Shown piece after piece: positions 5,853 to 13,089 of a stretch of 18,503 nt of DNA. This DNA comes from Bacillota bacterium. Its GTDB lineage: Bacteria > Bacillota_C > Negativicutes > CTSoil-072. A model generated the notes under the pieces. The model had not been told where the DNA came from, searched no databases, and saw only the letters and a program-made list of their open reading frames with translations. Location: NCBI GenBank assembly GCA_017861495.1, contig JAGFXW010000017.1, positions 1-18,503 of the forward strand, in the 5' to 3' direction. Each line of letters starts with the position of its first letter. Within the stretch, counting starts at the first letter, position 1. The position numbers and the translations under genes are program-made.

Positions 5853-8405
5853 TTAGTGCCGGTCCTGCCATAAGATTTTGGGAACTTCCAGGGGAATAGC
5901 AACCCCAGAGTGGTACGGCATAACACGAACGGTATAATCGCCGGCAGAACGAAGCGCAGGGATCGTTGCACGATACACATAACCGCCTAAAGCCCCCTCT
6001 AAGGGAAAGGCTAATTCCATTTCGTAGCGGCCCGGATTATAACCGTTAAATCCTTCTGCGAACAGTTCTACCCGCACGGATTGCGATGGGAACTCATTCA
6101 AATAAAGCTGGATGGTAAACACATGATTATTATCGCTCGTAGCTACTTTTACTTCACCAAACCGCACCGAAGACCAATTTTCTTCTACAAAGCGCTTCCA
6201 TTCTTCTATCTCATAGGCTATTTCCCCTTTGTTTTGAGCCCTCAATTGGTAAGCAGCCGCAGCTGGTAAATAATGTTGCTCTGTATACTCCCGCACGACA
6301 CGGTTTGCGGAAAAATGCGGCGTCAATTTCGCCATGCTTTCCCGGATCCGTTCCACCCAAGCAAGCGGAATCCCCTTTTCATCGCGGTTATAAAATTCCG
6401 GAATTACTTCGCTTTCCAACAAATCATACAGAGCGTCAGCCTCCTTCGCGTTCCAGGCCGGATCCTCGCCATGTTCTTTGCCGTCGCCCAGCGCCCAACC
6501 CACCTGCGGGGTGTACGCTTCCGCCCACCAGCCGTCTAATTCGGAAAGGTTCAGACCGCCATTCACTAAAATTTTCATACCACTCGTCCCACTGGCTTCC
6601 CAGGGGCGCTGCGGCGTATTGATCCAAACATCGATCCCCTGTACTAATTGTTCCGCCAACCGCATATCATAGTCGCTGAGAAAGATTACCCGATGACAAA
6701 TTTCCGGTCTGCGGAGGAATTTCGTCCACTCCTTGATCAATTCTTGGCCGACAAGGTCCTGGGGATGCGCTTTCCCAGCAATCACTAGTTGTACCGGATA
6801 CTTTGGATCGGTCAGCAGACGGGCTAACCGTTCTGGATCATGCAACAACAAATTCGGCCGTTTGTACTTTGTAAACCGTCTGGCAAAACCTAATGTCAAT
6901 ACGTTCGCATCAAATATGTGTTTAATAATTGCCAAGCTCTCCATAGAAGCCCCGCTAGCCGCTACTTGGCGAACAAGCCGGCGGCGGATATCTTCAACCA
7001 ATGCAAGACGCGCCTGGGTTCGCATATTCCATAAATCAGAGACGGAAATACGGCGAATTTTTTTTGCCAGCGTTTCCGTCTCGCCCAACCAGCGATTTTT
7101 GCCACAAGCCGTTGTCCATAACTCATCCGCATACCGCGAATCCCAGTTTGGCACATGGACCCCATTCGTCACATAGCCGACCGGCACTTCTTCTTTTGGC
7201 CAGCGGGGAAAAATAGGCTCAAAAATATGCCGGCTCACCTGACCGTGCAAACGGCTGACGCCATTCACAGCACCGCTGCCGCGGATCGCTAAATACGCCA
7301 TATTAAAGTCTTCGTGGGAATTATCTGGGTTCTGCCTTCCCAAGGATAACAAATCATGCAGCGTAATCCCCAATTCATTCTTAACATAGCCTCCCAAATA
7401 TTGCCGGATGAGCGCCGGCGAATAACGGTCAAACCCTGCCTCTACAGCAGTATGCGTCGTAAATAAATTGCCCGTCCGCGTCGCCGTTAAAGCAACCGGA
7501 AAAGACTGTCCGCTTTCTTTCATAAAAGTGCGGGCCCGCTCTAACACAGCAAAAGCGGCATGGCCTTCGTTCAAGTGACAAACATCTGGCCGTATCCCAA
7601 GCTGCGTTAACAATCGCCATCCGCCAATTCCCAGTACCATTTCCTGCGCTAACCGCAATTCCGGTCCGCCTCCGTACAATTCGCTCGTAATCCCGCGATG
7701 TGCCGGCAAGTTGGCCGCATCGTTGCTATCCAATAAGTAGAGCTTCACATTACCGACTTGGACCTGCCAAGCCCGCAGCCATACCGAATACCCTGGAAAG
7801 TCTACCTCCAGCCGTAACCATTCCCCTTTTTTATCCCGGAGAGGAACAATGGGTAATTGTCCCGGGTCATTGTACGGAAACAACGCTCGCTGTGCGCCAT
7901 TCCGGTCGATCACTTGGCGAAAATATCCTTGCTGGTAAAGGAGTCCTACCCCGACGACCGGAACACCCAAATCACTGGCCGCCTTCAATTGGTCGCCGGC
8001 GACATTGCCTAAGCCGCCGGAATAAATTGGCAATGCTTCGCTGAGCATAAATTCCATGCTAAAGTAAGCCACCCATGACAATGGTGCTTGCGGATGGTTT
8101 TTCTGAAACCATTTCAGCGAACAGGCCGCACGCCTTTTTTCTCTCGTAAGTTCTTCCACTTTGGCACGAAAAGCCGGATCAGACAAACACTGTTCAATTC
8201 GTTCCCGTGAAGCGGTTTGTAACACAACCCAAGGATTATGCGTAAGATCCCACAATACCGGATCAAGCTGGTTCCAGATTTCATCCGCAATATGCTTCCA
8301 TGACCACGATATATCCAACGCAAGGTTCGCGAGCAGGTCAAAGTCTTTGACTTCCACCGGCAACAAACTATAAATCGGATTACTGACACGCGACGAATTT
8401 CTCAT
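5853..8405 (-). CDS. glgP: Alpha-glucan (glycogen/maltodextrin) phosphorylase
   Basis: This 850-residue GT35 enzyme should release glucose 1-phosphate from alpha-1,4-glucans. It belongs to the bacterial/archaeal alpha-glucan phosphorylase branch, with an N-terminal domain starting NPIYSLLPVEVKDFDLLANL. Family residues include FSMEFMLSEALPIYSGGLG (115-133), HLNEGHAAF (277-285), FTTHTAVEAG (315-324) and the pyridoxal-phosphate site in RPWEASGTSGMKILVNGG, where K611 should hold the cofactor. A C-terminal beta-rich extension (about 740-850) follows the catalytic core, as in many long members. The start has GGGAGG immediately upstream (AGGGAGGAAAC-ATG). No other glycogen genes are in the window. 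The upstream boundary is the LarA terminator at 8432-8477, so its promoter must lie in the short spacer, or it relies on readthrough; I do not see a convincing promoter there. Confidence 0.95.
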   Translation of the reverse strand: MRNSSRVSNPIYSLLPVEVKDFDLLANLALDISWSWKHIADEIWNQLDPVLWDLTHNPWVVLQTASRERIEQCLSDPAFRAKVEELTREKRRAACSLKWFQKNHPQAPLSWVAYFSMEFMLSEALPIYSGGLGNVAGDQLKAASDLGVPVVGVGLLYQQGYFRQVIDRNGAQRALFPYNDPGQLPIVPLRDKKGEWLRLEVDFPGYSVWLRAWQVQVGNVKLYLLDSNDAANLPAHRGITSELYGGGPELRLAQEMVLGIGGWRLLTQLGIRPDVCHLNEGHAAFAVLERARTFMKESGQSFPVALTATRTGNLFTTHTAVEAGFDRYSPALIRQYLGGYVKNELGITLHDLLSLGRQNPDNSHEDFNMAYLAIRGSGAVNGVSRLHGQVSRHIFEPIFPRWPKEEVPVGYVTNGVHVPNWDSRYADELWTTACGKNRWLGETETLAKKIRRISVSDLWNMRTQARLALVEDIRRRLVRQVAASGASMESLAIIKHIFDANVLTLGFARRFTKYKRPNLLLHDPERLARLLTDPKYPVQLVIAGKAHPQDLVGQELIKEWTKFLRRPEICHRVIFLSDYDMRLAEQLVQGIDVWINTPQRPWEASGTSGMKILVNGGLNLSELDGWWAEAYTPQVGWALGDGKEHGEDPAWNAKEADALYDLLESEVIPEFYNRDEKGIPLAWVERIRESMAKLTPHFSANRVVREYTEQHYLPAAAAYQLRAQNKGEIAYEIEEWKRFVEENWSSVRFGEVKVATSDNNHVFTIQLYLNEFPSQSVRVELFAEGFNGYNPGRYEMELAFPLEGALGGYVYRATIPALRSAGDYTVRVMPYHSGVAIPLEVPKILWQDRH

Positions 8406-8431
8406 GTTTCCTCCCTACGCTAAAAATAGAA

Positions 8432-8477
8432 ATCAGGCTGCACCAATTGCCCATTCAACAATCAGTTACAGCCTGAT
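8432..8477 (-). terminator. Rho-independent terminator of the larA-like gene
   Basis: ATCAGGCTG (8432-8440) and CAGCCTGAT (8469-8477) form a perfect 9 bp stem. Read on the minus strand, the stem is followed by TTTCTATTTTT. The loop is long (28 nt) but contains an inner ATTG/CAAT pair. It sits between the larA-like stop (8516) and the glgP start (8405). Confidence 0.65.
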
Positions 8478-8515
8478 AAACCCTCGCAACGCTATCGTAC
8501 GTACCTAAAAACCCG

Positions 8516-9829
8516 TTAACCGATTGTAGGCTGTCCGTTTGTTAGCGGTACCGTATTCGCACCCTGCGGCATGACAATAAATTGCGGTTTTTTGTTGGGA
8601 CATTTTTCGTAAGCAATCTTGAGTGCTTCTTCCATCGTCTCAACCGGAATCATGTTCGCTTTTTCTATTAACTCTTTATTTTCTTTCTTTGTGATCATGA
8701 TAAACGTTGCATTTTGGCTGTATTCCATTTCTTTAAACGCAACATAGCCCGGAATGGTAAACGCTTCCCGTAACGCCTTCTCGACTTCGCGGATATTTCC
8801 TTTCTTAAACCAATCGGAAAATTCCAGCGGCTCATAGATATCTTCACATTCACTCAGCAAAATTACCACGCCGCCTTTTTTCACCGCGTAACAGGCGTTA
8901 TCCATCGTCTTGCCGGTTTGATATAAATTGATGTCTTTCGGGTATCCGCCGGCGGTGGTAACAACGATATCGGCTTTGGCCGGAATTTCCACCCCATAGA
9001 TTTCATCCACCAATTTCATTCCCTCTTGCCAAGCGGAGATCCAGTTGCCGGCAAAAATTCCGGCTACTTTTCCATCCGGGGTGGGAACGGTGTTAATGAT
9101 GAAGTCCGGCTTGGCGAAAGCCGCAACTTCCACCATGTCTTCATTGCAGGCATTGCCTCTTGTTTTGCCCGAAATGGAATTCGGATTGGAACCGTCGCCT
9201 AATTGGGGTCCAAGCCCCCACAAGTGACTTTGGCGGATCGTCTTAATCGAACTGCAGCCAGGCATAATACTCTTCCGTCCGCCGCCATAACCAACCATAA
9301 AATGGTAGATAATTCCACCCGTCATGATTACCCGGTCCGCTTCCGCGACTACGCGGTTAATCGATACCTCGGTTCCCCGGCTGGTTTTCCCCTTATAAAC
9401 CATGTTGGCTTCATCAAAGGCATCGTGGTTCATGACCCGTACCCGATGGCAGACCCTTTCTCCGCACAGCATGTGGAATTCTTCTTCAGTATTTAACCGG
9501 TGGCCGCCAACAACAATCAAAATCGTAATGTTTTGATCCGGTACCCCAACGTCGTTCAATTCATCCAGCAGGATCGGCAAAATCAAATCCATTCTCTGCC
9601 AGGCTCGGGTAATGTCGCTCACCAAAAGTGCCACCTTTTCGCCCGGTCGCACAATTTCCCGCATCGGCGGCGAATCAATCGGATGCAGGATCGCTTCCTT
9701 AACCGCTGTTGCCAGATCCGCAATCGGCGGGTATTCTTTGCCTAAAATTTCACAAACAACCTGTTCTTCCGGAATCGTCAGCGCCAATTCGGTCCGCCCG
9801 TACTTTAACTGAAATGTCCTGTCGCTCAT
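8516..9829 (-). CDS. larA: LarA-family nickel-dependent 2-hydroxyacid racemase/epimerase
   Basis: This 437-residue protein matches lactate racemase LarA of Lactobacillus plantarum, which binds Ni through a covalent pincer cofactor. With a near-constant +2 offset it keeps the key set: D72/R75 in SDITRAW, H110 (VVGGHR), H176 and K186 in the signature HFMVGYGGGRKSIMPG, and H202 (RQSHLW). K186 corresponds to the pincer-bearing K184. The family also racemises or epimerises other 2-hydroxyacids, so lactate is not certain. Start choice: an upstream in-frame ATG at 9844 reads ATGAGGAGG and contains the ribosome binding site itself, so I take ATG 9829-9827, with AGGAGG 6 nt away. No larB, larC or larE cofactor genes are in the window. 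It is 132 bp downstream of the HpaI-type aldolase, with its own promoter-like site and operator-like repeats. Confidence 0.88.
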   Translation of the reverse strand: MSDRTFQLKYGRTELALTIPEEQVVCEILGKEYPPIADLATAVKEAILHPIDSPPMREIVRPGEKVALLVSDITRAWQRMDLILPILLDELNDVGVPDQNITILIVVGGHRLNTEEEFHMLCGERVCHRVRVMNHDAFDEANMVYKGKTSRGTEVSINRVVAEADRVIMTGGIIYHFMVGYGGGRKSIMPGCSSIKTIRQSHLWGLGPQLGDGSNPNSISGKTRGNACNEDMVEVAAFAKPDFIINTVPTPDGKVAGIFAGNWISAWQEGMKLVDEIYGVEIPAKADIVVTTAGGYPKDINLYQTGKTMDNACYAVKKGGVVILLSECEDIYEPLEFSDWFKKGNIREVEKALREAFTIPGYVAFKEMEYSQNATFIMITKKENKELIEKANMIPVETMEEALKIAYEKCPNKKPQFIVMPQGANTVPLTNGQPTIG

Positions 9830-9860
9830 ATGGAGCCTCCTCATTTTTTATTTTCATCAT

Positions 9861-9888
9861 AATTACCGTCTTACCGTAATTACCGTAA
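9861..9888 (-). promoter_or_regulatory. Triple ACGGTAA direct repeat in the larA leader
   Basis: On the minus strand ACGGTAATT, ACGGTAAG and ACGGTAATT run back to back (9888 down to 9861), with units 8-9 bp apart. Each unit is close to an imperfect palindrome (TTACGGTAA). They start about 20 nt after the sigma-H-like -10 box and end about 20 nt before the AGGAGG, where a repressor would act. No regulator gene is adjacent. Confidence 0.4.
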
Positions 9889-9907
9889 AATCACCATTAC
9901 ATGTAAA

Positions 9908-9934
9908 ATTCATTCAGTACGCTAAAAATCCTGC
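9908..9934 (-). promoter_or_regulatory. Sigma-H-like promoter for the larA-like gene
   Basis: On the minus strand AGCAGGATTT (ending 9926) is followed after exactly 14 nt by GAATTTTA (GAAT at 9911-9908). Both the boxes and the spacing agree with the known spoVG sigma-H promoter of B. subtilis. A second GAAT four bases closer is also present. The larA ATG lies 79 nt downstream. Confidence 0.5.
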
Positions 9935-9961
9935 TTCTTTTTTTCTTCAAGTATTTTTTCA

Positions 9962-10732
9962 CTATTTTTGCAGATCCTGCAGCAATCGGCCCGCTGCCTC
10001 CGCCAATAAACTGGTATCGCCGCTGACCGTCAAAATCTGCACACCGGCCTGTTGCCATTTTTTTGCGGATGCCACGTCCGCGAAAAACATGCTGACCGGT
10101 TTTCCGGCTTGTTGAGCCCGTGAAATAACATGAGTCACGGCATTGCAAAATTCCGGATGGTCAAACTGGCCGGTCAAGCCCATCGACTGGGACAAATCGG
10201 CCGGGCCGATGAAAATTGCATCAATACCTTCCACGGCCAGGATCTCATCCACATTACGGACCGCTTCCACCTCTTCAATTTGCACCATGACAAAAATGTT
10301 TTGGTTCGCGGCTGCGATATACTCGTCGCAGGGAATAAAACCGTATTTAGCCGCCCGTACCACACCAGCCAATCCCCGTTCGCCAAGCGGACCGTATTTA
10401 GCCGCCCGAACCACCGCTTTGGCGTCCTCGGCCGTATTCACCCGTGGAACCAGCAGCGTGGTTGCGCCGACGTCCAAGGCCTGCAGAATTTGCGCCGGCT
10501 CATTGGCGGATACCCTGATAACCGGTTCAATGCCGGCTATCTCTGCCGCCCGCACCATGTGAATGTCCTCCGTCACAGTAAGCGGCGAATGTTCGTTGTC
10601 GATAATGACAAAATCAAAGCCGGCATATCCCAGTACTTCGATATAGGCCGGTTCGCGCGTAAAAACAAAACTGCCTTTGACCGTTTTCCCTTCCGCCACT
10701 AGAGTACGAATCCTGTTGTTCAGTAAACTCAT
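9962..10732 (-). CDS. HpcH/HpaI family 2-oxo-acid aldolase
   Basis: This 256-residue class II (divalent-metal, pyruvate-type) aldolase shows H48 in IIDNEHSP, R72 in VIRV, metal ligands E153 (QIEE) and D179 (GPADLS), and KYGPLGERG (112-120). These align with H45, R70, E149 and D175 of E. coli HpaI. Members cleave 4-hydroxy-2-oxo acids such as 4-hydroxy-2-oxoheptanedioate or 2-keto-3-deoxy-L-rhamnonate to pyruvate and an aldehyde; substrate is not readable here. An AGGAT precedes the ATG by about 10 nt. Odd point: VVRAAKYG occurs twice, 17 residues apart (108-114 and 124-131 region), with near-identical DNA. It may share a pathway with the larA-like gene downstream, since both act on hydroxy/oxo-acids. 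Confidence 0.9.
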   Translation of the reverse strand: MSLLNNRIRTLVAEGKTVKGSFVFTREPAYIEVLGYAGFDFVIIDNEHSPLTVTEDIHMVRAAEIAGIEPVIRVSANEPAQILQALDVGATTLLVPRVNTAEDAKAVVRAAKYGPLGERGLAGVVRAAKYGFIPCDEYIAAANQNIFVMVQIEEVEAVRNVDEILAVEGIDAIFIGPADLSQSMGLTGQFDHPEFCNAVTHVISRAQQAGKPVSMFFADVASAKKWQQAGVQILTVSGDTSLLAEAAGRLLQDLQK

Positions 10733-10822
10733 TTTTCACTCATCCTTTCGAGGATCGGATCTTTTGTATTCATCATACCCTATTCCGCAAATACTTTCCA
10801 TATCAGAGTAATGACAAAAAAG

Positions 10823-10869
10823 AAAAACTATTTGCCGGCAAGAAAACACACTCACGGCAAATAGTTTTT
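10823..10869 (-). terminator. Terminator of the hydrogenase operon
   Basis: The 15 bp arms AAAAACTATTTGCCG (10823-10837) and CGGCAAATAGTTTTT (10855-10869) are perfectly complementary with a 17 nt loop. On the minus strand the stem ends in GTTTTTC-TTTTTT. It begins 20 bp after the stop of the last small ferredoxin gene. The rest of 10733-10889 holds the aldolase leader; I see no certain promoter in it. Confidence 0.88.
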
Positions 10870-10889
10870 AACGACCATATGACACCCGT

Positions 10890-11126
10890 TTAACCGAGAT
10901 ACTCCTCCAGCTCCGCTACCAACCGCTCCGGAGTCATTGCCGACAGCATCAACCCGTTCACCCGGACACTGGGCCCTTTGCGGCATTCCGGAAAACAAGC
11001 CACTTCCGTTACGACAAGCTGGTTCCGCTTTTCTGCCGGCAGCGACTCTACCGCAGCGAATAAATCCTGCGCACCGAGCAGATAGCAGGAAGTTCCCATA
11101 CAGATTTCAACAACTAACGGTTTCAT
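10890..11126 (-). CDS. Small thioredoxin-fold [2Fe-2S] ferredoxin-like protein (second of tandem pair)
   Basis: This 78-residue protein carries the NuoE C-terminal/thioredoxin-like ferredoxin cysteine pattern: C-x4-C near the N-terminus (EICMGTSC) and C-x3-C (ACFPEC) about 30 residues later. Such domains hold one [2Fe-2S] cluster and pass electrons. It lacks the N-terminal helical half of NuoE. It is the last gene of the hydrogenase operon; its ATG (11126) overlaps the TGA of the gene before it by one base (TGATG), so translation is probably coupled. A TTG one codon earlier (11129) could also serve, with GGGAG 6 nt upstream. It resembles the preceding gene in architecture, but sequence has diverged strongly. 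No specific function is known to me; electron shuttle or hydrogenase accessory are reasonable guesses. Confidence 0.8.
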   Translation of the reverse strand: MKPLVVEICMGTSCYLLGAQDLFAAVESLPAEKRNQLVVTEVACFPECRKGPSVRVNGLMLSAMTPERLVAELEEYLG

Positions 11127-11389
11127 CAACAGGCACTCCCTACGCTGAGTTTCGGCAAAACTGTATTGGTGAAGAACTCCCGGGCTGTCAGGCCCGACAC
11201 GCTTTGCACCTCACCACCGTCGATTTGCACCGATACTCCTTGTGTACAGTGACCCAGGCAAAATGCTGCCTGCACCTCGATTTGGTCGGCAAGACCATAT
11301 TCTTCCGCTAATAGCTGAAGAGAATTAATTACATTGTAGGATCCCTTGAGATGGCAGGCACTGCCTATGCAAACATCGATTTTCATCAT
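11126..11389 (-). CDS. Small thioredoxin-fold [2Fe-2S] ferredoxin-like protein (first of tandem pair)
   Basis: This 87-residue protein has the same cluster pattern: C7 and C12 (VCIGSACHLKG) with C44 and C48 (FCLGHC). The phrase IGSACHLKGSYNV is typical of the thioredoxin-like [2Fe-2S] domains found at the C-terminus of NuoE and N-terminus of HydB/HndC proteins. It starts 7 nt after the hydA stop, with AAAGGG upstream of the double ATG (11389 and 11386), so it belongs to the operon. A further cysteine ends the protein (GSAC). It may provide an extra electron entry or exit point for the HydABC complex, or work in its maturation; the sequence does not decide this. Confidence 0.82.
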   Translation of the reverse strand: MMKIDVCIGSACHLKGSYNVINSLQLLAEEYGLADQIEVQAAFCLGHCTQGVSVQIDGGEVQSVSGLTAREFFTNTVLPKLSVGSAC

Positions 11390-11396
11390 ATTGCTC

Positions 11397-13085
11397 TCAT
11401 CCCTTTCGATGATACTCTACATGAAGAAGCTGGTGGGTTTTCCCTTTCAGCAAGCCTCCATAAAGAGCCATAATCACTGGGTTTTCCTCTGAACGTTTAA
11501 TATTGCTCATCCGGTCCGCTTCATAAAGGCCGGAGCTTCTGTTTTTCTTGCCCTCACCCGTTGCAACCGGTTGTCCCGCGCCGCAAATACAACCGCCGGG
11601 ACAAGCCATTACTTCAATGAAATCATAACTCTTTTCCCCGCTTTGGATTTGCTTGATTAAATCATCCGCGTTCTTTAAACCGCTGACAATCGCGATGTTG
11701 ACTTCCCGTCCGCCAACATCCAGTTTCGCTTCTTTCACCCCTTCCATCCCGCGTATTCCGGTGAAGGCAATCGCCCGCAGCGCCGAGATGGATTTATCGT
11801 CTGAAATACGCCGCACAACCGCCTCCGTAACACCGCCGGTTACACCAAAAATTACACCGGCGCCACTGGTGTTCCCGAATGGCATATCTACTGCCTCCGG
11901 TTCAATCTCGGAAAAGACAATCCCGGCTTCCCGGATCATTTGAATCAATTCCTGCGTGCTGATAACATAGTCTACATACGGCACGCCGTCTTCCTTAAAT
12001 TCGTCGCGCGCCGCTTCCTCTTTTTTCGCGGTACACGGCATAACAGCAACGACCACCACTTTCTTATGGGAATGGCTGTAATGCTCTTTCAAGACCGACC
12101 CGAACATCTGCATCGGCGAACGGCAGGTAGAGATATGGTCGATCAAATCCGGGTAATTGAACTCGGCGTATTTCACCCAGGCCGGGCAGCAAGAAGTAAA
12201 CAGGGGCAGCTTTTCGCCTTTTTGCAGGCGGCCCAAAAATTCCCCGGTTTCTTCCAAGACAGTGAGGTCTGCACCGACCGTGGTATCGAAAACTTCGTTA
12301 AAGCCAATCCGGCGCAAGGCTGCGACAATCCGCCCCATCGCATTTTTCCCTTCCGGTAAGCCAAACGCTTCGCCGATCCCCACCCGGACAGCCGGAGCAA
12401 TTTGCACAAGAACCTTGGTATTCTCGTCGCTGAGCTCCTTCCACAATTTTGACGTATCGTTTTTGATCACGATCGCGCCGGTTGGACATACCGCCGCACA
12501 TTGTCCGCAGCCTACACAGTTGGTCCTGGCGATTGGTTCATCAAACGCAGTCGTCACCTGCATTTTGGAACCACGATGGGCAAAATCGATCGCCCCGACG
12601 TTCTGCACCTCTTCACAGACCCTCACACAGTCGCCGCAAAGAATACACTTGCTTTTGTCACGGGTAATGCACCGGGAAGAAGTATCCATATCCGCATCGG
12701 GCGATGTGTTGTCAAACCGAACTTTCTTAATGCCGAACCGCTGGGCCAATTCCTGCAGTTTGCACTTGCCGTTTTTTTCACAGGTCGTGCAATCCCGGCA
12801 GTGGTTGGCAAGGAACAATTCCAAAATCATTTTCCGGTATTTCCGCAACCGCGGTGTATTCGTGCGCAGCTCCATTCCCGCCTTCGGCGGCGTCGAACAA
12901 GAAGCATGGATAGTACCCCATTTGTCCTCGACAACACACATCCGGCAAGCGCCATACACTGACAGCTCCGAATGGTAACAGAAGGTAGGCAATTCAATTC
13001 CCGCTTTGCGGATCACATCCAGAACATTCTTTTCGCCGGCAAGTTCTACCGGCATATTATCAATAATCATGAATTCGGTGCTCAC
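11397..13085 (-). CDS. hydA: [FeFe]-hydrogenase catalytic subunit of an NAD-linked HydABC complex
   Basis: This 562-residue subunit has a complete H-cluster site: TSCCPAW (298-303; C299 proton relay, C300 ligand), VMPCTAKKEEA (C351) and EVMACPGGCICGAGQP (C495, C499). The accessory clusters run from the N-terminus: plant-type [2Fe-2S] (C36, C47, C50, C63), His-ligated [4Fe-4S] (H95, C99, C102, C108) and two ferredoxin-type [4Fe-4S] (C147/150/153/157 and C190/193/196/200). This is the modular layout of the HydA/HndD subunit of multimeric group A hydrogenases. It reversibly oxidises H2 in the cytoplasm, with HydB and HydC linking it to NAD and, in bifurcating members, to ferredoxin. It starts at GTG 13085 with AGGAGG 9 nt upstream, overlapping the end of hydB. 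No HydEFG maturation genes are in the window. Confidence 0.95.
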   Translation of the reverse strand: MSTEFMIIDNMPVELAGEKNVLDVIRKAGIELPTFCYHSELSVYGACRMCVVEDKWGTIHASCSTPPKAGMELRTNTPRLRKYRKMILELFLANHCRDCTTCEKNGKCKLQELAQRFGIKKVRFDNTSPDADMDTSSRCITRDKSKCILCGDCVRVCEEVQNVGAIDFAHRGSKMQVTTAFDEPIARTNCVGCGQCAAVCPTGAIVIKNDTSKLWKELSDENTKVLVQIAPAVRVGIGEAFGLPEGKNAMGRIVAALRRIGFNEVFDTTVGADLTVLEETGEFLGRLQKGEKLPLFTSCCPAWVKYAEFNYPDLIDHISTCRSPMQMFGSVLKEHYSHSHKKVVVVAVMPCTAKKEEAARDEFKEDGVPYVDYVISTQELIQMIREAGIVFSEIEPEAVDMPFGNTSGAGVIFGVTGGVTEAVVRRISDDKSISALRAIAFTGIRGMEGVKEAKLDVGGREVNIAIVSGLKNADDLIKQIQSGEKSYDFIEVMACPGGCICGAGQPVATGEGKKNRSSGLYEADRMSNIKRSEENPVIMALYGGLLKGKTHQLLHVEYHRKG

Positions 13086-13089
13086 GATG

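Noticed and set aside
9897..10148. Short frame reading through the aldolase 3' end to VKKYLKKKRSRIFSVLNEFYM
   Set aside because: It is mostly antisense/out-of-frame shadow of the aldolase gene, and its tail coincides with the sigma-H-like promoter sequence.
12157..12978. A 273-codon plus-strand open frame opposite hydA, and similar long frames opposite hydB
   Set aside because: They are shadows of GC-rich conserved minus-strand coding sequence. They lack ribosome binding sites and any recognisable domain.
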